Origin: an uncultured Eubacteriales bacterium
GTDB lineage: Bacteria > Bacillota > Clostridia > Oscillospirales > CAG-382
Length of the DNA stretch: 64,000 nucleotides
Reading direction: 5' to 3'
NCBI GenBank assembly: GCA_934502885.1
Contig: CAKSUT010000004.1
Location: 99,982 to 163,981 of the forward strand
Made by a program: the position numbers and the translations under genes. Positions 43,115 through 54,600 of this stretch are shown here, one piece after another. Under the pieces are notes generated by a model. That model was not told the DNA's origin. It worked only from the letters and a program-made list of their open reading frames with translations, and made no database searches. Every line of letters starts with the position of its first letter. Position 1 is the stretch's first letter.

Positions 43115-44695
43115 ATGTGTGAAAAACTTTACAACAATATAATGCTCCCCGATGAATGGCCGCCGAGATACAGCGCACAGACACTGCAAAACAAGCTCCC
43201 CGTTCCGTACCTCGAAACGCCGCCAGATGTTATCGATATCACGGTTGGCAGACAGCTTTTCGTTGACGATTTTCTTATAGAATTGCATAACCTTTATCCC
43301 GTTTGCCATAAGGCGAAAAAGTTCGACGGAAACCCCGTTTTCAAGCCTGAAACTCCTATGGAAAAGTATGAGCGGCTTCCTTGCGCCGTGCCGAAAAGCG
43401 GCGGCGTGTGGTGGGACAAAGACGAAAAAATAATGAAAATGTGGTATGAGGCGGGATGGCTTCATAAGATGGGCTATGCCACAAGTAAGGATGGTATACA
43501 TTGGGAACGTCCGAACCTCGGCATCGTCGGCGACACAAACGAAATTCTTCCCGAAAGGGCAGCCCCCTCCGAGGACGGCAGGATACGTCAGTTCCGCCCC
43601 GATTCCACGACGGTTTTCATTGATTATGATACCGACAAACCCGACGAAAGATATAAGCTCTTTATGCGAAACCCCGGATTTGACTGTCCCGGTATAGCCG
43701 CAGTTTCGGCAGACGGCATTCATTGGAACAAGGCGCGCCATACAGTAACGCAGGGCGACCGCAGTACGATGTTCTATAACCCGTTCCGCAAAAAGTGGGT
43801 TTACAGTATAAGATGCGCGTGGTCGGGACTTCGTTCGAGAGAGTATGCCGAGTGCGACGATTACCTCGAAGGTGCCGACTGGACCGGCAAAAACGTAAAG
43901 TGGCTTTGCGTGGACAGCACCGATAAACCGAATGCTTATATCGGCGATAAGCCCGAGCTTTACAATGTTGACTGCGTGGCATACGAAAGCATTATGCTCG
44001 GAATGTTCCAGATATACTACGGTCCGAACAACAGAGTCGGATTCGAGACCGGTGCTCCGAAAATAACCGAGCTTGTCGCAATGTACAGCCGCGACGGTTT
44101 CCATTTCTCGCGTCCCACGAACGAGACCTTTATAAATGCCTCCATGGTTCGCGGAGAGTGGGACAGGGGATATGTGCAGTCGGTCGGAGGACTCTGTACG
44201 ATTCATGACGACGAGCTGTGGTTTTACTACATCGGCTTTGCCGGAGACGAAGCGGGCGGCGGAAAGGGAAACCCCAACGACTGCCAGTTTGATACCATGT
44301 ATGCAAACGGTGCAACCGGTATTGCGAAGCTCAGACGTGACGGCTTCGTTTCCCTCGAAACGGAGAATGACGGCGAGATAATCACGCGCAAGCTGACGTT
44401 TAAGGGGAAGAAGAATCACTTTTTCATAAATGCGGAAACCGAGGACAGAGGCGGCATATCCGTAAAAATCCTGAGTGCCGACAAAAAGACCGTCATCGCC
44501 GAAAGTACCCGGTTCACGGGTGACAACACACGCGCAGAGCTTGATTTCGGTGATTTCGATCTTTCCAAACTCGAAGGCGAGACTTTCCGTCTGCATTTTT
44601 ATGTTACGGCAGGTAAAATATACTCTTTCTGGTTCAGCGACTCCGAAAACGGAGAGAGCGGCGGATATGACGCCGCAGGAAATGTGAACGCATAA
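43115..44695 (+). CDS. Glycosyl hydrolase family 32/43-like beta-propeller protein
   Basis: A 526-residue protein without a signal peptide. Motifs with repeated 'aWYeag...yatSkDGihWer' (MWYEAGWLHKMGYATSKDGI, AAVSADGIHWNKARH, AMYSRDGFHFSRP) are those of five-bladed beta-propeller glycosidases of the GH32/GH43/GH68 type. The C-terminal ~110 residues form a beta-sandwich (RKLTFKGKKNHFFINAETED onwards), as in GH32. I cannot point to the catalytic acids with certainty. Transcribed alone from a consensus promoter with AAGGAG before the ATG. Confidence 0.75.
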   Translation: MCEKLYNNIMLPDEWPPRYSAQTLQNKLPVPYLETPPDVIDITVGRQLFVDDFLIELHNLYPVCHKAKKFDGNPVFKPETPMEKYERLPCAVPKSGGVWWDKDEKIMKMWYEAGWLHKMGYATSKDGIHWERPNLGIVGDTNEILPERAAPSEDGRIRQFRPDSTTVFIDYDTDKPDERYKLFMRNPGFDCPGIAAVSADGIHWNKARHTVTQGDRSTMFYNPFRKKWVYSIRCAWSGLRSREYAECDDYLEGADWTGKNVKWLCVDSTDKPNAYIGDKPELYNVDCVAYESIMLGMFQIYYGPNNRVGFETGAPKITELVAMYSRDGFHFSRPTNETFINASMVRGEWDRGYVQSVGGLCTIHDDELWFYYIGFAGDEAGGGKGNPNDCQFDTMYANGATGIAKLRRDGFVSLETENDGEIITRKLTFKGKKNHFFINAETEDRGGISVKILSADKKTVIAESTRFTGDNTRAELDFGDFDLSKLEGETFRLHFYVTAGKIYSFWFSDSENGESGGYDAAGNVNA

Positions 44696-44719
44696 TTTCC
44701 TAAGATATAAGGTTTGTAA

Positions 44720-44757
44720 AGCGGTTCGGCGAAATGTGTCGCCGAACCGCTCATTTT
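44720..44757 (+). terminator. Terminator of the GH32/43-like gene
   Basis: Perfect 13-bp stem AGCGGTTCGGCGA / TCGCCGAACCGCT with a 6-base loop, then CATTTT. Confidence 0.85.
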
Positions 44758-44810
44758 GCCGTCAAAGATGAATACAAAGGTAAAAAGAGGCAAACTTTTG
44801 GGCTTTTTAC

Positions 44811-44839
44811 TTGACAAAAACGGCGCAAAGTGATATACT
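44811..44839 (+). promoter_or_regulatory. Promoter of the hydrolase-MurF-ddl operon
   Basis: TTGACA (44811-44816), 17 bases, TATACT (44834-44839). No other promoter or terminator was seen until 48582. Confidence 0.8.
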
Positions 44840-44903
44840 GTAGTGTAAAATAAATGGAGTAGCGAAGATTTTCAGAAATGAGCTGTAAAGGAATTTCCCG
44901 ATT

Positions 44904-45677
44904 ATGAATATACATTTTAAAGGCGACGATATCGACCTCAATATGTCCGAAAAGGGAAGCGGAAATGCGGTGCTTCTCCTCCAAGGGTGGGGGACAAATA
45001 CCGCAGTGTACGAAAGACTTACGGAGTCAATGAGCGCATATTGCAGAGTTATTACATACGATATCCCCGGCTTTGGCGCAAGCAGTGAACCGTCGTTTGC
45101 GTTTTCGACCGATGATTACGGCGACTTCTCACTCGCTGTTCTCGAAAAACTCGGTGTGAAAAGCGTGTCGCTTGTAGGACATTCGCACGGAGGAAGAACG
45201 ATACTCAACCTTCTTACAAGAAAAGAGCTTCCCGTGAAAGTAGAAAAGGCGGTGCTTGTTGACAGCGCCGGAATTGTGCCGAAGAAATCCCTCATTCAAA
45301 AGCTCAAAATCAGAAAGTATAAACTCGGCAAGGCAATTCTTTCCGCAAAACCGATAAAGGCACTGTTTCCGAACGCACTTGAGAATTATAAGAACAGCCA
45401 CGGCTCTGCCGACTACAAAACGGCGTCCGAGATAATGCGTGCGAGCCTTGTAAAGGTAGTGAACGACGACTATACGGAAAGACTTTCGACAATCAAAGTA
45501 CCGACGCTTCTCATATGGGGCGACCGTGACACCGCAACACCTATTTCCGACGCACATATTATGGAAAAGAGCATCGGCGACTGCGGACTTGTTACAGTTG
45601 CCGGAGGTTCGCATTACAGCTTTTTGGACAATCCCAACCTCGTTTACGGCGCACTCCGCGCATTTTTCCGCGGCTGA
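44904..45677 (+). CDS. Alpha/beta-fold hydrolase
   Basis: A 257-residue cytoplasmic protein. The nucleophile elbow is LVGHSHGG (serine), the acid lies in LIWGDRDTATP and the histidine in GGSHYSF, in the usual order for alpha/beta hydrolases; the oxyanion loop is LLQGWGTN. No substrate can be read from the sequence. The gene leads an operon with a MurF-like ligase and D-alanine--D-alanine ligase, which hints at a role in cell-wall metabolism, but this is inferred from position. AAAGGAAT precedes the ATG. Confidence 0.88.
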   Translation: MNIHFKGDDIDLNMSEKGSGNAVLLLQGWGTNTAVYERLTESMSAYCRVITYDIPGFGASSEPSFAFSTDDYGDFSLAVLEKLGVKSVSLVGHSHGGRTILNLLTRKELPVKVEKAVLVDSAGIVPKKSLIQKLKIRKYKLGKAILSAKPIKALFPNALENYKNSHGSADYKTASEIMRASLVKVVNDDYTERLSTIKVPTLLIWGDRDTATPISDAHIMEKSIGDCGLVTVAGGSHYSFLDNPNLVYGALRAFFRG

Positions 45678-45718
45678 CACCGAAATACCGAAAAACATAA
45701 AAAGGAATGGTTACGATT

Positions 45719-47281
45719 ATGATATTTAAGATCTTGTTGCCGATTCTTGCGCTTATGTCGGCGGCTGAACTGCTGTTGTACTATACGCATATGTTTCAGC
45801 TCAATTCCTATATGGCAGTCAGGCAGATGCGTTGGGTTCGCGCGAACACGTTGTTCGGACTCGTTTACCGCATCATTATACCTATTGTCATTGCGGTGAT
45901 GCTTGCGTTTTTTCACGTCGGCACATCGGTGTTTTTCGACTGTGCGGCGGCAGTGCTTTCGGTTTTCCAGATTATTCTTTGCTTTCCCGGAAAAGCCAAA
46001 AAGCCTCTCGTATTCACAAACCGCGCAATACGCCTTTTGGCGACGCAGGTTATCGTTTCTGCGCTTGTTGCGTCACTCGCGGAGACATTTGTCACGCATG
46101 ACAGAACCTCGGCTTTATTTATCGTGTCCGCGCTCTCCTTTGCCGTGGTTCTCGCGGCAGGCGCGATAAATCTTCCGATAGAGAAACGCATACAGCAGGG
46201 ATTTATAAATAAAGCAAAGAAAAAGCTTGAGTCTATGCCGAACCTTGTTGTTATCGGTATTACGGGAAGCTACGGCAAGAGCAGTGTAAAGCATTGCCTT
46301 GCGAAAATACTCTCATCGAAGTATAACATTCTCATGACTCCCGGAAGCTATAACACGACGATGGGCGTTGTGCGCACGATAAACGAAATGCTGACTCCGG
46401 CGCACGAGATATTCATATGCGAAATGGGCGCAAAGGCAAGAGGGCAGATAAAGGAAATATGCGACATAGTTCATCCGAAATACGGCATACTTACGTCGAT
46501 AGGCCCTCAGCACCTTGAAAACTTCAAGAGCATCGAGAACATCATAGCCGCAAAATTCGAGCTTATCGACGCACTTCCGCACGACGGCGCAGGATTTGTA
46601 AATTTCGATAACAGGTACATAAGAAACCACAGTGTCGCAAACGTGCGCACGGTCAAATACGGAACGACCGGCGACTGCGACTGCTTTGCGGAGAATCTTT
46701 GCGTGACTTCGACCGGTACGGATTTCGATGTCCGCTTTAAAAACGGCGACATATCGCTTTCCACAAAGCTTGTGGGCCGTCACAACGTGCTCAATATCAC
46801 AGGCTGTGTCGCGGTAGCAAAGTATCTCAGTCTTTCGGATGAGGAAATAAAGCTTCCGGTGAAGCGCCTTGAGTGTACTCCGCACAGACTCCAGGTGACT
46901 CCCATGGGAGGGGAGATAACGCTTTTGGACGACGCTTTCAACGCAAATCCCGACGGCGTAAAGGCGGCGCTTGAGGTGCTTTCGTCATTCGACGCAAAAA
47001 AGATACTCATAACGCCCGGAATGATCGAACTCGGAAGCGTACAGCATGAAGAAAACCGTAGGTTCGGCGCCGAGGCGGCACGTGTCTGCGATAAGGTGTT
47101 CCTCGTCGGAAACGCCGTCACGGCAAGCATACGCGAAGGACTCGAGTCAGAGAATTATCCTTCGGACAGCATTGTCTCGTCGGCGGCTTTCACGGACGCT
47201 TTTTCCGCGGCAAGAGCTTTGTATCCCGGTGAAAAGAAGGTCATCCTTATTGAGAATGACCTCCCCGACAATTACAGATAA
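45719..47281 (+). CDS. Membrane-associated MurF-type ligase (Mur ligase family)
   Basis: A 520-residue protein. Residues 1-~160 contain about four hydrophobic helices (FKILLPILALMSAAELLLYY, IIIPIVIAVMLAFF, VLSVFQIILCF, LFIVSALSFAVVLAAGAINL); ordinary MurF has none. Then comes the Mur ligase ATP-binding site VIGITGSYGKSSVKH, the central domain (FICEMGAKARGQIKEI, SIGPQHLENFKS) and the C-terminal domain (LLDDAFNANPDGVKAALEVL, ITPGMIELG). The MurF reaction adds D-Ala-D-Ala to the UDP-MurNAc-tripeptide; ddl follows. ATG 45719 is favoured because AAAAGGA abuts the ATG at 45707. Confidence 0.85.
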   Translation: MIFKILLPILALMSAAELLLYYTHMFQLNSYMAVRQMRWVRANTLFGLVYRIIIPIVIAVMLAFFHVGTSVFFDCAAAVLSVFQIILCFPGKAKKPLVFTNRAIRLLATQVIVSALVASLAETFVTHDRTSALFIVSALSFAVVLAAGAINLPIEKRIQQGFINKAKKKLESMPNLVVIGITGSYGKSSVKHCLAKILSSKYNILMTPGSYNTTMGVVRTINEMLTPAHEIFICEMGAKARGQIKEICDIVHPKYGILTSIGPQHLENFKSIENIIAAKFELIDALPHDGAGFVNFDNRYIRNHSVANVRTVKYGTTGDCDCFAENLCVTSTGTDFDVRFKNGDISLSTKLVGRHNVLNITGCVAVAKYLSLSDEEIKLPVKRLECTPHRLQVTPMGGEITLLDDAFNANPDGVKAALEVLSSFDAKKILITPGMIELGSVQHEENRRFGAEAARVCDKVFLVGNAVTASIREGLESENYPSDSIVSSAAFTDAFSAARALYPGEKKVILIENDLPDNYR

Positions 47282-47345
47282 CTTCCCGACGGCGGCGTGG
47301 ACCGTCTGTCATGAAACTATACGACAGTGAAAGGAATGGTTGCAT

Positions 47346-48557
47346 ATGTCAATGAAAATAAGAGTCGGCGTGTTTTTCGGAGGAAAAAGCGTCGAACACG
47401 AAATTTCCGTAATTTCCGCAATGCAGGCAATCGCCGCACTTGATATGAGTAAGTACGATATAATTCCCGTCTACATATCAAAAGACGCGAAGTTCTATAC
47501 GGGAGACGTCGATGTTGCGGGAAAGATAGAAAGTTACAAGGATATCCCTGCGCTTATATCAAAGCTCACGAGAGTAAATCTCGTAAACGACGGCGGAACC
47601 GTGAAGCTTGTAAAGTATCCCGCACCGCATTTTTCAAAGGGCGAGGTTGGAGTAATAGACGTTGCGCTTCCCGTTGTACACGGTACAAACGTTGAAGACG
47701 GCAACCTCCAGGGATACCTCCACAGCATGGGCGTGCCTTACTGCGGATGCGATGTGTTGTCGTCCTCTCTCGGCATGGATAAACTTGCGCAGAAAGCCAT
47801 AATGCGCTTTCACGGACTTCCCGTTCTCGACTGCGTGTGCAGAACGGCTCTTGAGTATACAAAGGATAAGGACGGCGTTATAGCGGCAATTGAAAATCTC
47901 GGATATCCTGTTATAGTAAAGCCCGTAAACCTCGGCTCAAGCGTCGGTATCGGCAAGGCGAAGGACAGAGAATCCCTCGAAGCGGCTCTCGACAATGCTT
48001 TTACGTATGCGGATAAGGTTCTCACAGAACACGCAGTGGAACATCTCAGAGAGATTAACTGCTCCGTCCTCGGAGACTCGGATTTTGCCAAAGCGTCCGT
48101 TTGCGAAGAACCTCTCGGTTCAGGCGAGCTTCTTTCGTTCGATGTGAAGTACGTCAAGGGCGGCGGAAGCAAGGGTGTAAAAACTGCGCCGTCCGACACA
48201 AACAAAAAGGGTATGGCAAACCTTTCGAGAAAGTGTCCGGCGGAAATACCGGAGGAGCTTTCGGAAAAAATACGCGCCTATGCCGTCGAGACCTTCAAGT
48301 GCCTCGGCTGTTCGGGAGTGTCGAGAATAGACTTTCTCCTTGACTGCGACGATATGAACGTGTACGTAAACGAAATAAACACAATTCCCGGTTCACTTTC
48401 GTTCTACCTTTGGGAGGCGACGGGAATGCCCTTTGCCAAGCTTCTCGACGAGGTTATAAGCCTTGCTTTCAAGCGTGACAGAAGAGAACGGGAGCTTACG
48501 TATTCCTTCGACACAAACGTCCTTTCGGGAGCTTCCATTCCCACGGGAAAAAAGTAA
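47346..48557 (+). CDS. ddl: D-alanine--D-alanine ligase
   Basis: A 403-residue ATP-grasp enzyme that joins two D-alanines for peptidoglycan. Motifs in order: GVFFGGKSVEHEISVISAMQ at the N-terminus, VVHGTNVEDGNLQGYLHSMG, KPVNLGSSVGIGKAKDRESL (ATP loop), HLREINCSVLGD and VNEINTIPGSLSFYLWEATG (metal-binding glutamate and asparagine, family signature). At 403 residues it is longer than E. coli DdlB (306) but close to the Gram-positive and vancomycin-type ligases; the SVEHEIS and loop residues are of the D-Ala type. ATG 47346 follows AAGGA by 10 bases. It is the last gene of the operon. Confidence 0.94.
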   Translation: MSMKIRVGVFFGGKSVEHEISVISAMQAIAALDMSKYDIIPVYISKDAKFYTGDVDVAGKIESYKDIPALISKLTRVNLVNDGGTVKLVKYPAPHFSKGEVGVIDVALPVVHGTNVEDGNLQGYLHSMGVPYCGCDVLSSSLGMDKLAQKAIMRFHGLPVLDCVCRTALEYTKDKDGVIAAIENLGYPVIVKPVNLGSSVGIGKAKDRESLEAALDNAFTYADKVLTEHAVEHLREINCSVLGDSDFAKASVCEEPLGSGELLSFDVKYVKGGGSKGVKTAPSDTNKKGMANLSRKCPAEIPEELSEKIRAYAVETFKCLGCSGVSRIDFLLDCDDMNVYVNEINTIPGSLSFYLWEATGMPFAKLLDEVISLAFKRDRRERELTYSFDTNVLSGASIPTGKK

Positions 48558-48581
48558 TACGCGAACATTATGTTTTTACGC

Positions 48582-48612
48582 AGAGACGACAGCAATGCCG
48601 TCTCTTTTTTTA
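48582..48612 (+). terminator. Terminator of the ddl operon
   Basis: Stem AGAGACG / CGTCTCT with a 10-base loop and seven T. Confidence 0.85.
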
Positions 48613-48620
48613 ATATAAGA

Positions 48621-48648
48621 AAAAGGAGCTTCCGAAGAAGCTCCTTTG
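48621..48648 (-). terminator. Terminator of the giant secreted-protein operon
   Basis: Perfect 11-bp stem AAAGGAGCTTC / GAAGCTCCTTT with a 4-base loop; the minus-strand transcript then reads TTTTTC. It lies 10 bases beyond the stop codon of the 2213-residue gene. Confidence 0.85.
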
Positions 48649-48657
48649 CCGGTTTGC

Positions 48658-51600
48658 TTATTTTCCCGAACCGAAATATGTTTTTACAAGTGCGAGATCC
48701 GATATAGTCACAGCTCTGCTTTCGTCGATATCGACCGCTTGCTTTACGAGCTTTGACATATTTGGGTCAAAACCTCTTATTACCCTTATAAAGTCGTCAA
48801 CATCGACCTTTCCGTCACCGCATTTGTCGGCAACGGCGGATTTGATGTCGCCGGGAATGAGGAATATTTCTCCGAGGTCAACGTCGTTGCCGTCTATCGT
48901 AAAGTCTGTGCTTGCGCTGATGTAGCCGTTCTTCACTAAGTTTAACGTGTAGCTTCCGTTCTCGAGGACCGTCGAGAACACGATAACGGTGCGGTCGTTG
49001 CCGTTGTCGGAGAGTCTGCAGCTCTTTTCTGTTGTCTGTACGACGGGTTCGGACGCTCCTTTGCGTGTTACCGTAATTTCCGCTTCACTGTTGTAGCCCG
49101 TCTCGGTGTCATCGTAGTAGCTGTCGGAGATTTCTCTTTCGATTGCGAAACCTGCTGTGAAGTTGTAGGCAGCCTCAGCACCGAAGATCGATCTTGTCGG
49201 CTGGAAGTAAACGTCAACGCTCGCCGCCATGGGGGCGTACATATAGTAACCATCGCAATATACACCCGAAAGCGTTTCATTTGAGAGAGAGAGTCCGGTG
49301 TCGGCAAAGTCTGCCGCTGTGAAGAGCGTGAGAGCAGTTGCCGCATCAAAGCCGTCGGAAACGGTGAACACAATCTCCGCCACCTTTACGGGAGAAGTCT
49401 TGCCGTTGATGCTTGAGCCGTTGGAGGCGATCCATGTGTTCTGATAGATACCGTCTGCGCTGTAGTATGTGCCGAAGCCGCCGTCTGCCTCGCTGACCTT
49501 GCCGTATTCGAGAACGGCGTCGGAGAAGGTTGCGGCGTTGAGCAAGAGTTTATCTGTGTCATACTTGAATCCGAACGAACCGTAGGACGCCTCAGCACCG
49601 CTGAAGGTGAGAGTAAGAGTATAGGTCTTTGAGGCTTCACTGTACACTCCGCTGTAGCTGTACGTAGCCTTGAGTGCATTTGTACGTACTATTGCGAAGC
49701 TTCCGCTCTCAAACAGTGTGAAGTAAATGTAATCCTTGTCCTCAGTGAAATCAACTTTTGCGATCTCTCCGTCCGCTCTGTAGAGTCTAAGAGCTTCGCC
49801 GACGGTGAGGGTGGGGAGAACATCTTTGGAAAGTTTTATGTTTATTCCGTGAGGGAATTCTGTAACGTCACTACCGCCGGACGAAACTCCCGTGAGAGTG
49901 AATGCGTATTCGACTGACGCACCGTTTATGACAGCAGGATCGTTTGCCGCAAATTCGTTTGCAGCCTGTACAAACGCCGTTGTCTCATAATTAGACTTTG
50001 CAACAGAGGAAACAAGTATCTTCACTGCGCCGGAGTTTTCGATATTTGAATTGTCAGCAAGCTCGGGCTTTATTTCCTTCCATACTGCGTATAGCTTCAT
50101 GTTTCTTGCAGGCATGGGGAGACTGAATGCACCTTCTTCGGCATTTGCGTCCTCACTCCAGCCGACGAGAATGCTGTTGTATTTTCCAATACCCGTTGAA
50201 TCGGGGAGCGTGACCTCGTTTCCGTCGTAAACGCTCATATCCGAGGGTACCTTTCCTTTTCCTCCGTTGAGATCAAATTCGATATCGTAGAGCGAGGCGA
50301 AGTTTACAGCGTGCGTTCCTCCGCTCGGAATTGTGTAGACATCCTCGGCAATCGGTGTTGCCTTTACACCGTCGATAAGTACATCTTTACCATTGTCGGA
50401 GACAATTCTGTAACCGATAAGACTTCCGTCCTCACCGTATTCAGGCTCAACAGTACCCTCGGGCTTATACGTTATGAGAGTTGTTCCATCAGCTTCAACA
50501 TACTTATAGCCTTCAATGTCATTTCTTACTATAAATACCGCCTCGCCGGTGACGCCTCTCTTGCTTGCGCTTCCGAAGGTTGCGCCGCTGAAATTGCCGC
50601 CGGATATTACGTAAACACTGTTTCCGTCAACATAGTTCGAGCCGTTGTCGGTTGCGCAGCCGTGATAAAGCGTGCCGTTTTTGACTGATCCGCCGTAAAA
50701 GTGAACGGTTACGTTGCCTTCAATTCCGTCCTTGGTGTTTACGCCTGTGTAAATGTTGCCGACAGAACCGTCGTAGATGTTTATGTTCACATTTCCCTTT
50801 GTGATGCTTTTGTTTTTAGTGTCGCCGCCGTGGCTGCCTGCATAAATCGTTTTTACGGAGCCGCCTTTGACGTTGATTTCGGTGTCGCCGGTTATTGTGA
50901 CGCCGCTCCAGGTTGTGCCGCCGAATATTTGCTGAATCTCGCCTCCGAGAATTGTGATAACCGCTTTATCAAACGTTATCGCACTGCCGCCGCAGTAGAT
51001 GAGCATATTCTGACTCGGATGATCGCTTTCCGACTTGAAGTTTTCGCCTATCGTGAGATTATGACCATTGTAGAATATACCCTGATCCCAAATCTTACCG
51101 TCAAAGTACTTTTTGTATGTGAGAGCGTCTATTGTGAGATCACCCCTGAGGGTCATACTTCTGCAATAGTTTAGAACAGGAGATGTGCCGTCGATACCGA
51201 TTATCGTGAGAGGCTTTCTTCCGTCTATGTCTGAAAGCTGGTTGCTTGAGTCAAGAATCTCTTTCTCGCTGTTGAAGCGAACACTTCCGCTTATTGCAAC
51301 CGTACCGCCTTCCGTGCCGAGTGCCGCAACCGCCGTATTGACATCTTTGTATGCAAACCTTACCTCTCCGCCGTAGGTGATAATGCCGCCGCCTTCCTTT
51401 ACGAACGCAAACTTCTCACCGTTGATGTCGTATACAACGGGAACAGTTTCTTCGCCGGTTGCCCACGTTACCGTGATTTCACCGTTTGCAGCAGGCGTGT
51501 AGAGGAACTTACCGTCAGTTTCGGGAATAAAGCTTCCGTTGACTTTCGGGAATTTTTCTCCGACGGGCGTGAGAATGAAGGTCTTTCTGTCTCCCTCTTC

Positions 51601-54600
51601 ATAAAGGGTTACGATACCTCCGACTGCGGAATAAATCTTATAGTCAACGACTGTCTCTGCTTCGGAGGTAAAGGTGTAGCCGGTAATTCCGCCGTTGAAT
51701 ATTACGGAGATTGTCGGATCGCCCTCAAGGACGGTTTTATCCGCCTGGTAGGAGATTGTTTTGCTCGATATCACATCTGCGTTTACTTCAACGCAAATAT
51801 CGGAGCCGACTGTACCCTTTTCTGCAAAGCCGAGATTCAAGTATCTTGTGCTTCCACCGTTGAAGATGACTCTTACAAAATTGCCCGGAGCAAGTGTATT
51901 GTATGCGCCTGCAACGTGGAAGGCATCGAAAGAACCGCCGTTTACGGTTATCGTCTGATTGCCGTCGCCCTTTCCGGTATACGACGAGGAGGCAAAGTAA
52001 ACAAGACCGCCGTTTTCGGTATCAACCTTGAAGTTTTCGCCGAAAGTAATGTTTGACCAACCGTTGAGGTATTTTGCAAAAGCGGATTTCGGAATTTGAA
52101 GTGTGAAGTTGTCGAGGACGGTATCACCCTTGAAGCCGAATGTTCCGTCTATGCCGAGTACTTCGCTTCCTGAAAGACCTTTTATTGTGAGCTTATCTCT
52201 ACCTGCTGCGTCAACAAACGCCGACTCATCACCGCCGGTAAGCGTTACGTCGCTTGCTAAAATTACGACACCTTCCGCACCGCCGAGTGCCGCAACAGCA
52301 TCTGTAAGATTATTGAACGTATAGTAGTTGCTTCCGTCAATATTAACGGGGCTTGTCTCGGATACGAACGCCGTGAGAACCTCGTCTATTACATACGCCT
52401 TTGGATCGGTGTCAACTGCCCACGTTACATTGAGAACCGTCTGTGCGTCCGAAGCGTCGGGAGTATAGTAGTATTTGCCGGACGCATTTGCCGCTACTTT
52501 AACTCCGTTTACCTGCGGAACTTCGAGAGAATTTTCTGGAGTGAATATGAACGTAGGCTGTTCAAGTCCTCCGAGATTTACAACCTCGACGTTTCCTCCG
52601 TTCGCCATTTTTACAACAACGCTGAATTTGTCGGAAACAGAGAAACCGTATGTTTCGTCAAGACCGTTTCCGATAATAAGTGTTGATTTACCCTTAACAT
52701 CAATGTTGTTGAGATTAAGTGCCTGACCATTGGCGAATGTGCCGCCGTAGATCTCGCCGAGAAGATTTCCGTAAAGTGCACCGTTTGAGCGGTGACCGAA
52801 GTTGATACTTGCTTCGGTGAAATCACCGCCATATATGCGCGACTTCATTGTGTACGCAAGACCTTCCGTGCCGATATAACCGGCATTACCAAAGTTTATC
52901 GTGCCGTATTTGCCGCTTTCGATTGTTACGTCGAGATTTGCGGAATGGTTTCCGCCGCCTCCCGAAAGCTGAAATGAGTTGCGCATTTTTACATTTTTTC
53001 CTATTTTGAAAACCCTAGAGTCTGCCTGAAGAAATCTTTCGCTTCCGTCGAGCGTGATGTTCTCTATCACAAGGGGCGTCCAGTTGTAGAGCTCCTTCGT
53101 CATGTTCCAGACTGCGTTTTCATCGTAACCGCAAATTGTTGTTGTGCCGCTTCCTTCCCAGTAATCTCTGAGATGTCCGCTGTATTCGCCGACAACCACT
53201 ACCTTGCCGCCGATTGCTTGTGTGACTGCCGTTCGTATGTCGTCAAAGGCGTACTTTGCCGTGCCGTCACCGCTGATTTCAACAAGACCGCCGCCATCCT
53301 TTACGAAAGCAGTTTTTACGCCGTCAATTGTGTAAACCTGGGCAGAGCCTGCGGCATCTATCCACGTAACGTTATATGTGCCGGGAGTACCTGCTGCAAT
53401 TTTGCCGCTTGTCGAAAGGATACCGTCAACAAGAGCTGCTTTTCCTTCATCGGGAGTAAGTACGAAGTCTGTTCCGTTAAAGGAAACAGTGCCGCCGACA
53501 CCGGACTTGATAATGTAGTCGTAGCCGTCCGCAATCGTGAACGAATAATTACTGTCGAGACCACCGCCGATTATTGCCGCAGTAACGCCGCCGACTTCTG
53601 TTACGTTCGAGAGAGATATAGCAGTGTTTTCCGCAAAAGTGCCGCCGTTTATTGCAACGACAACAGAACCGGGAACGGTCGTTTCCGCGGTGCTTCCGCC
53701 GTCGATTACGGTGGCTCCCGTAAAGTCGCCGCCGTTTATTGTGAGATAATGGTTTGCACCTGCGGTAGTTGTTGCCGTATTGCTTCCTGCGTATACCTTG
53801 GTATAAATACCGCTTTCTATTTTGAGATTGCCGCCGTGCGGAGAGCCTGCACCGCCGCCGTATACGTTTGCAAATGTACCGTCAATACCCTCGCCTAAGG
53901 TTATTTCTTTGCCGTCGCCGGTGAAGGAAAAGTTATTTGCGTCAATGGCGATGTTCTCAATAAGAAGCTTGCCCCACGGATGAATGATGTTTTTGAATAT
54001 CCAGAGCGCATTATTGTCCGCACCGCTTATCGTAAGCTTCGACGGCCAGTTGTTCGGTATCGAGAGATCGTCCGTCACCTCTCCGACAACAACAAGTCTT
54101 ATCGCTGACTTATCGGTGTTCGCCTTGCAGGCGTTGAGGAAAGAATCGAACGCATACACAGTGAGACCGTCGACATCGCAAACGCCGCCGTCCGCCTTTA
54201 CAAAGCCTGTTTTCTCACCGTTCACGAAGTAGAAGGAGGGGGCGGTCGAAGTCTCCGCATCCTTCCACTCAACGCTAAAGGTCTGCGTTGAGGATGCAAC
54301 AGAGGGAGTAAAGGTGCAGTTTCCGTCAGAATCGGCGAGCATTGCCGTTCCGTTTACGAAAGGCTTAAGTCCCTCGTCGGGCGTGAGTTTAAATGTAGGT
54401 GTACCGCCGAAGTCAGCCTGCTTGGAGATGGATACCTTGCCGCCGACGGCAGACTTTATAACGTAGTCAATATCCGCAGAACCTATCGTGAAGCCGTCAG
54501 CCATGCCGTTATTGAACACAACCGATACCTTGCCTGTGGGCCTTGCGTTCATGTTGTTCAGCACGACTTTTTTATTGGTGAAGGTTCCGCCGTTTACGAA

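Noticed and set aside
43091..44596. A 501-codon minus-strand frame opposite the GH32/43-like gene
   Set aside because: The plus-strand frame has propeller motifs, a promoter and a ribosome binding site; the opposite frame has none of these.
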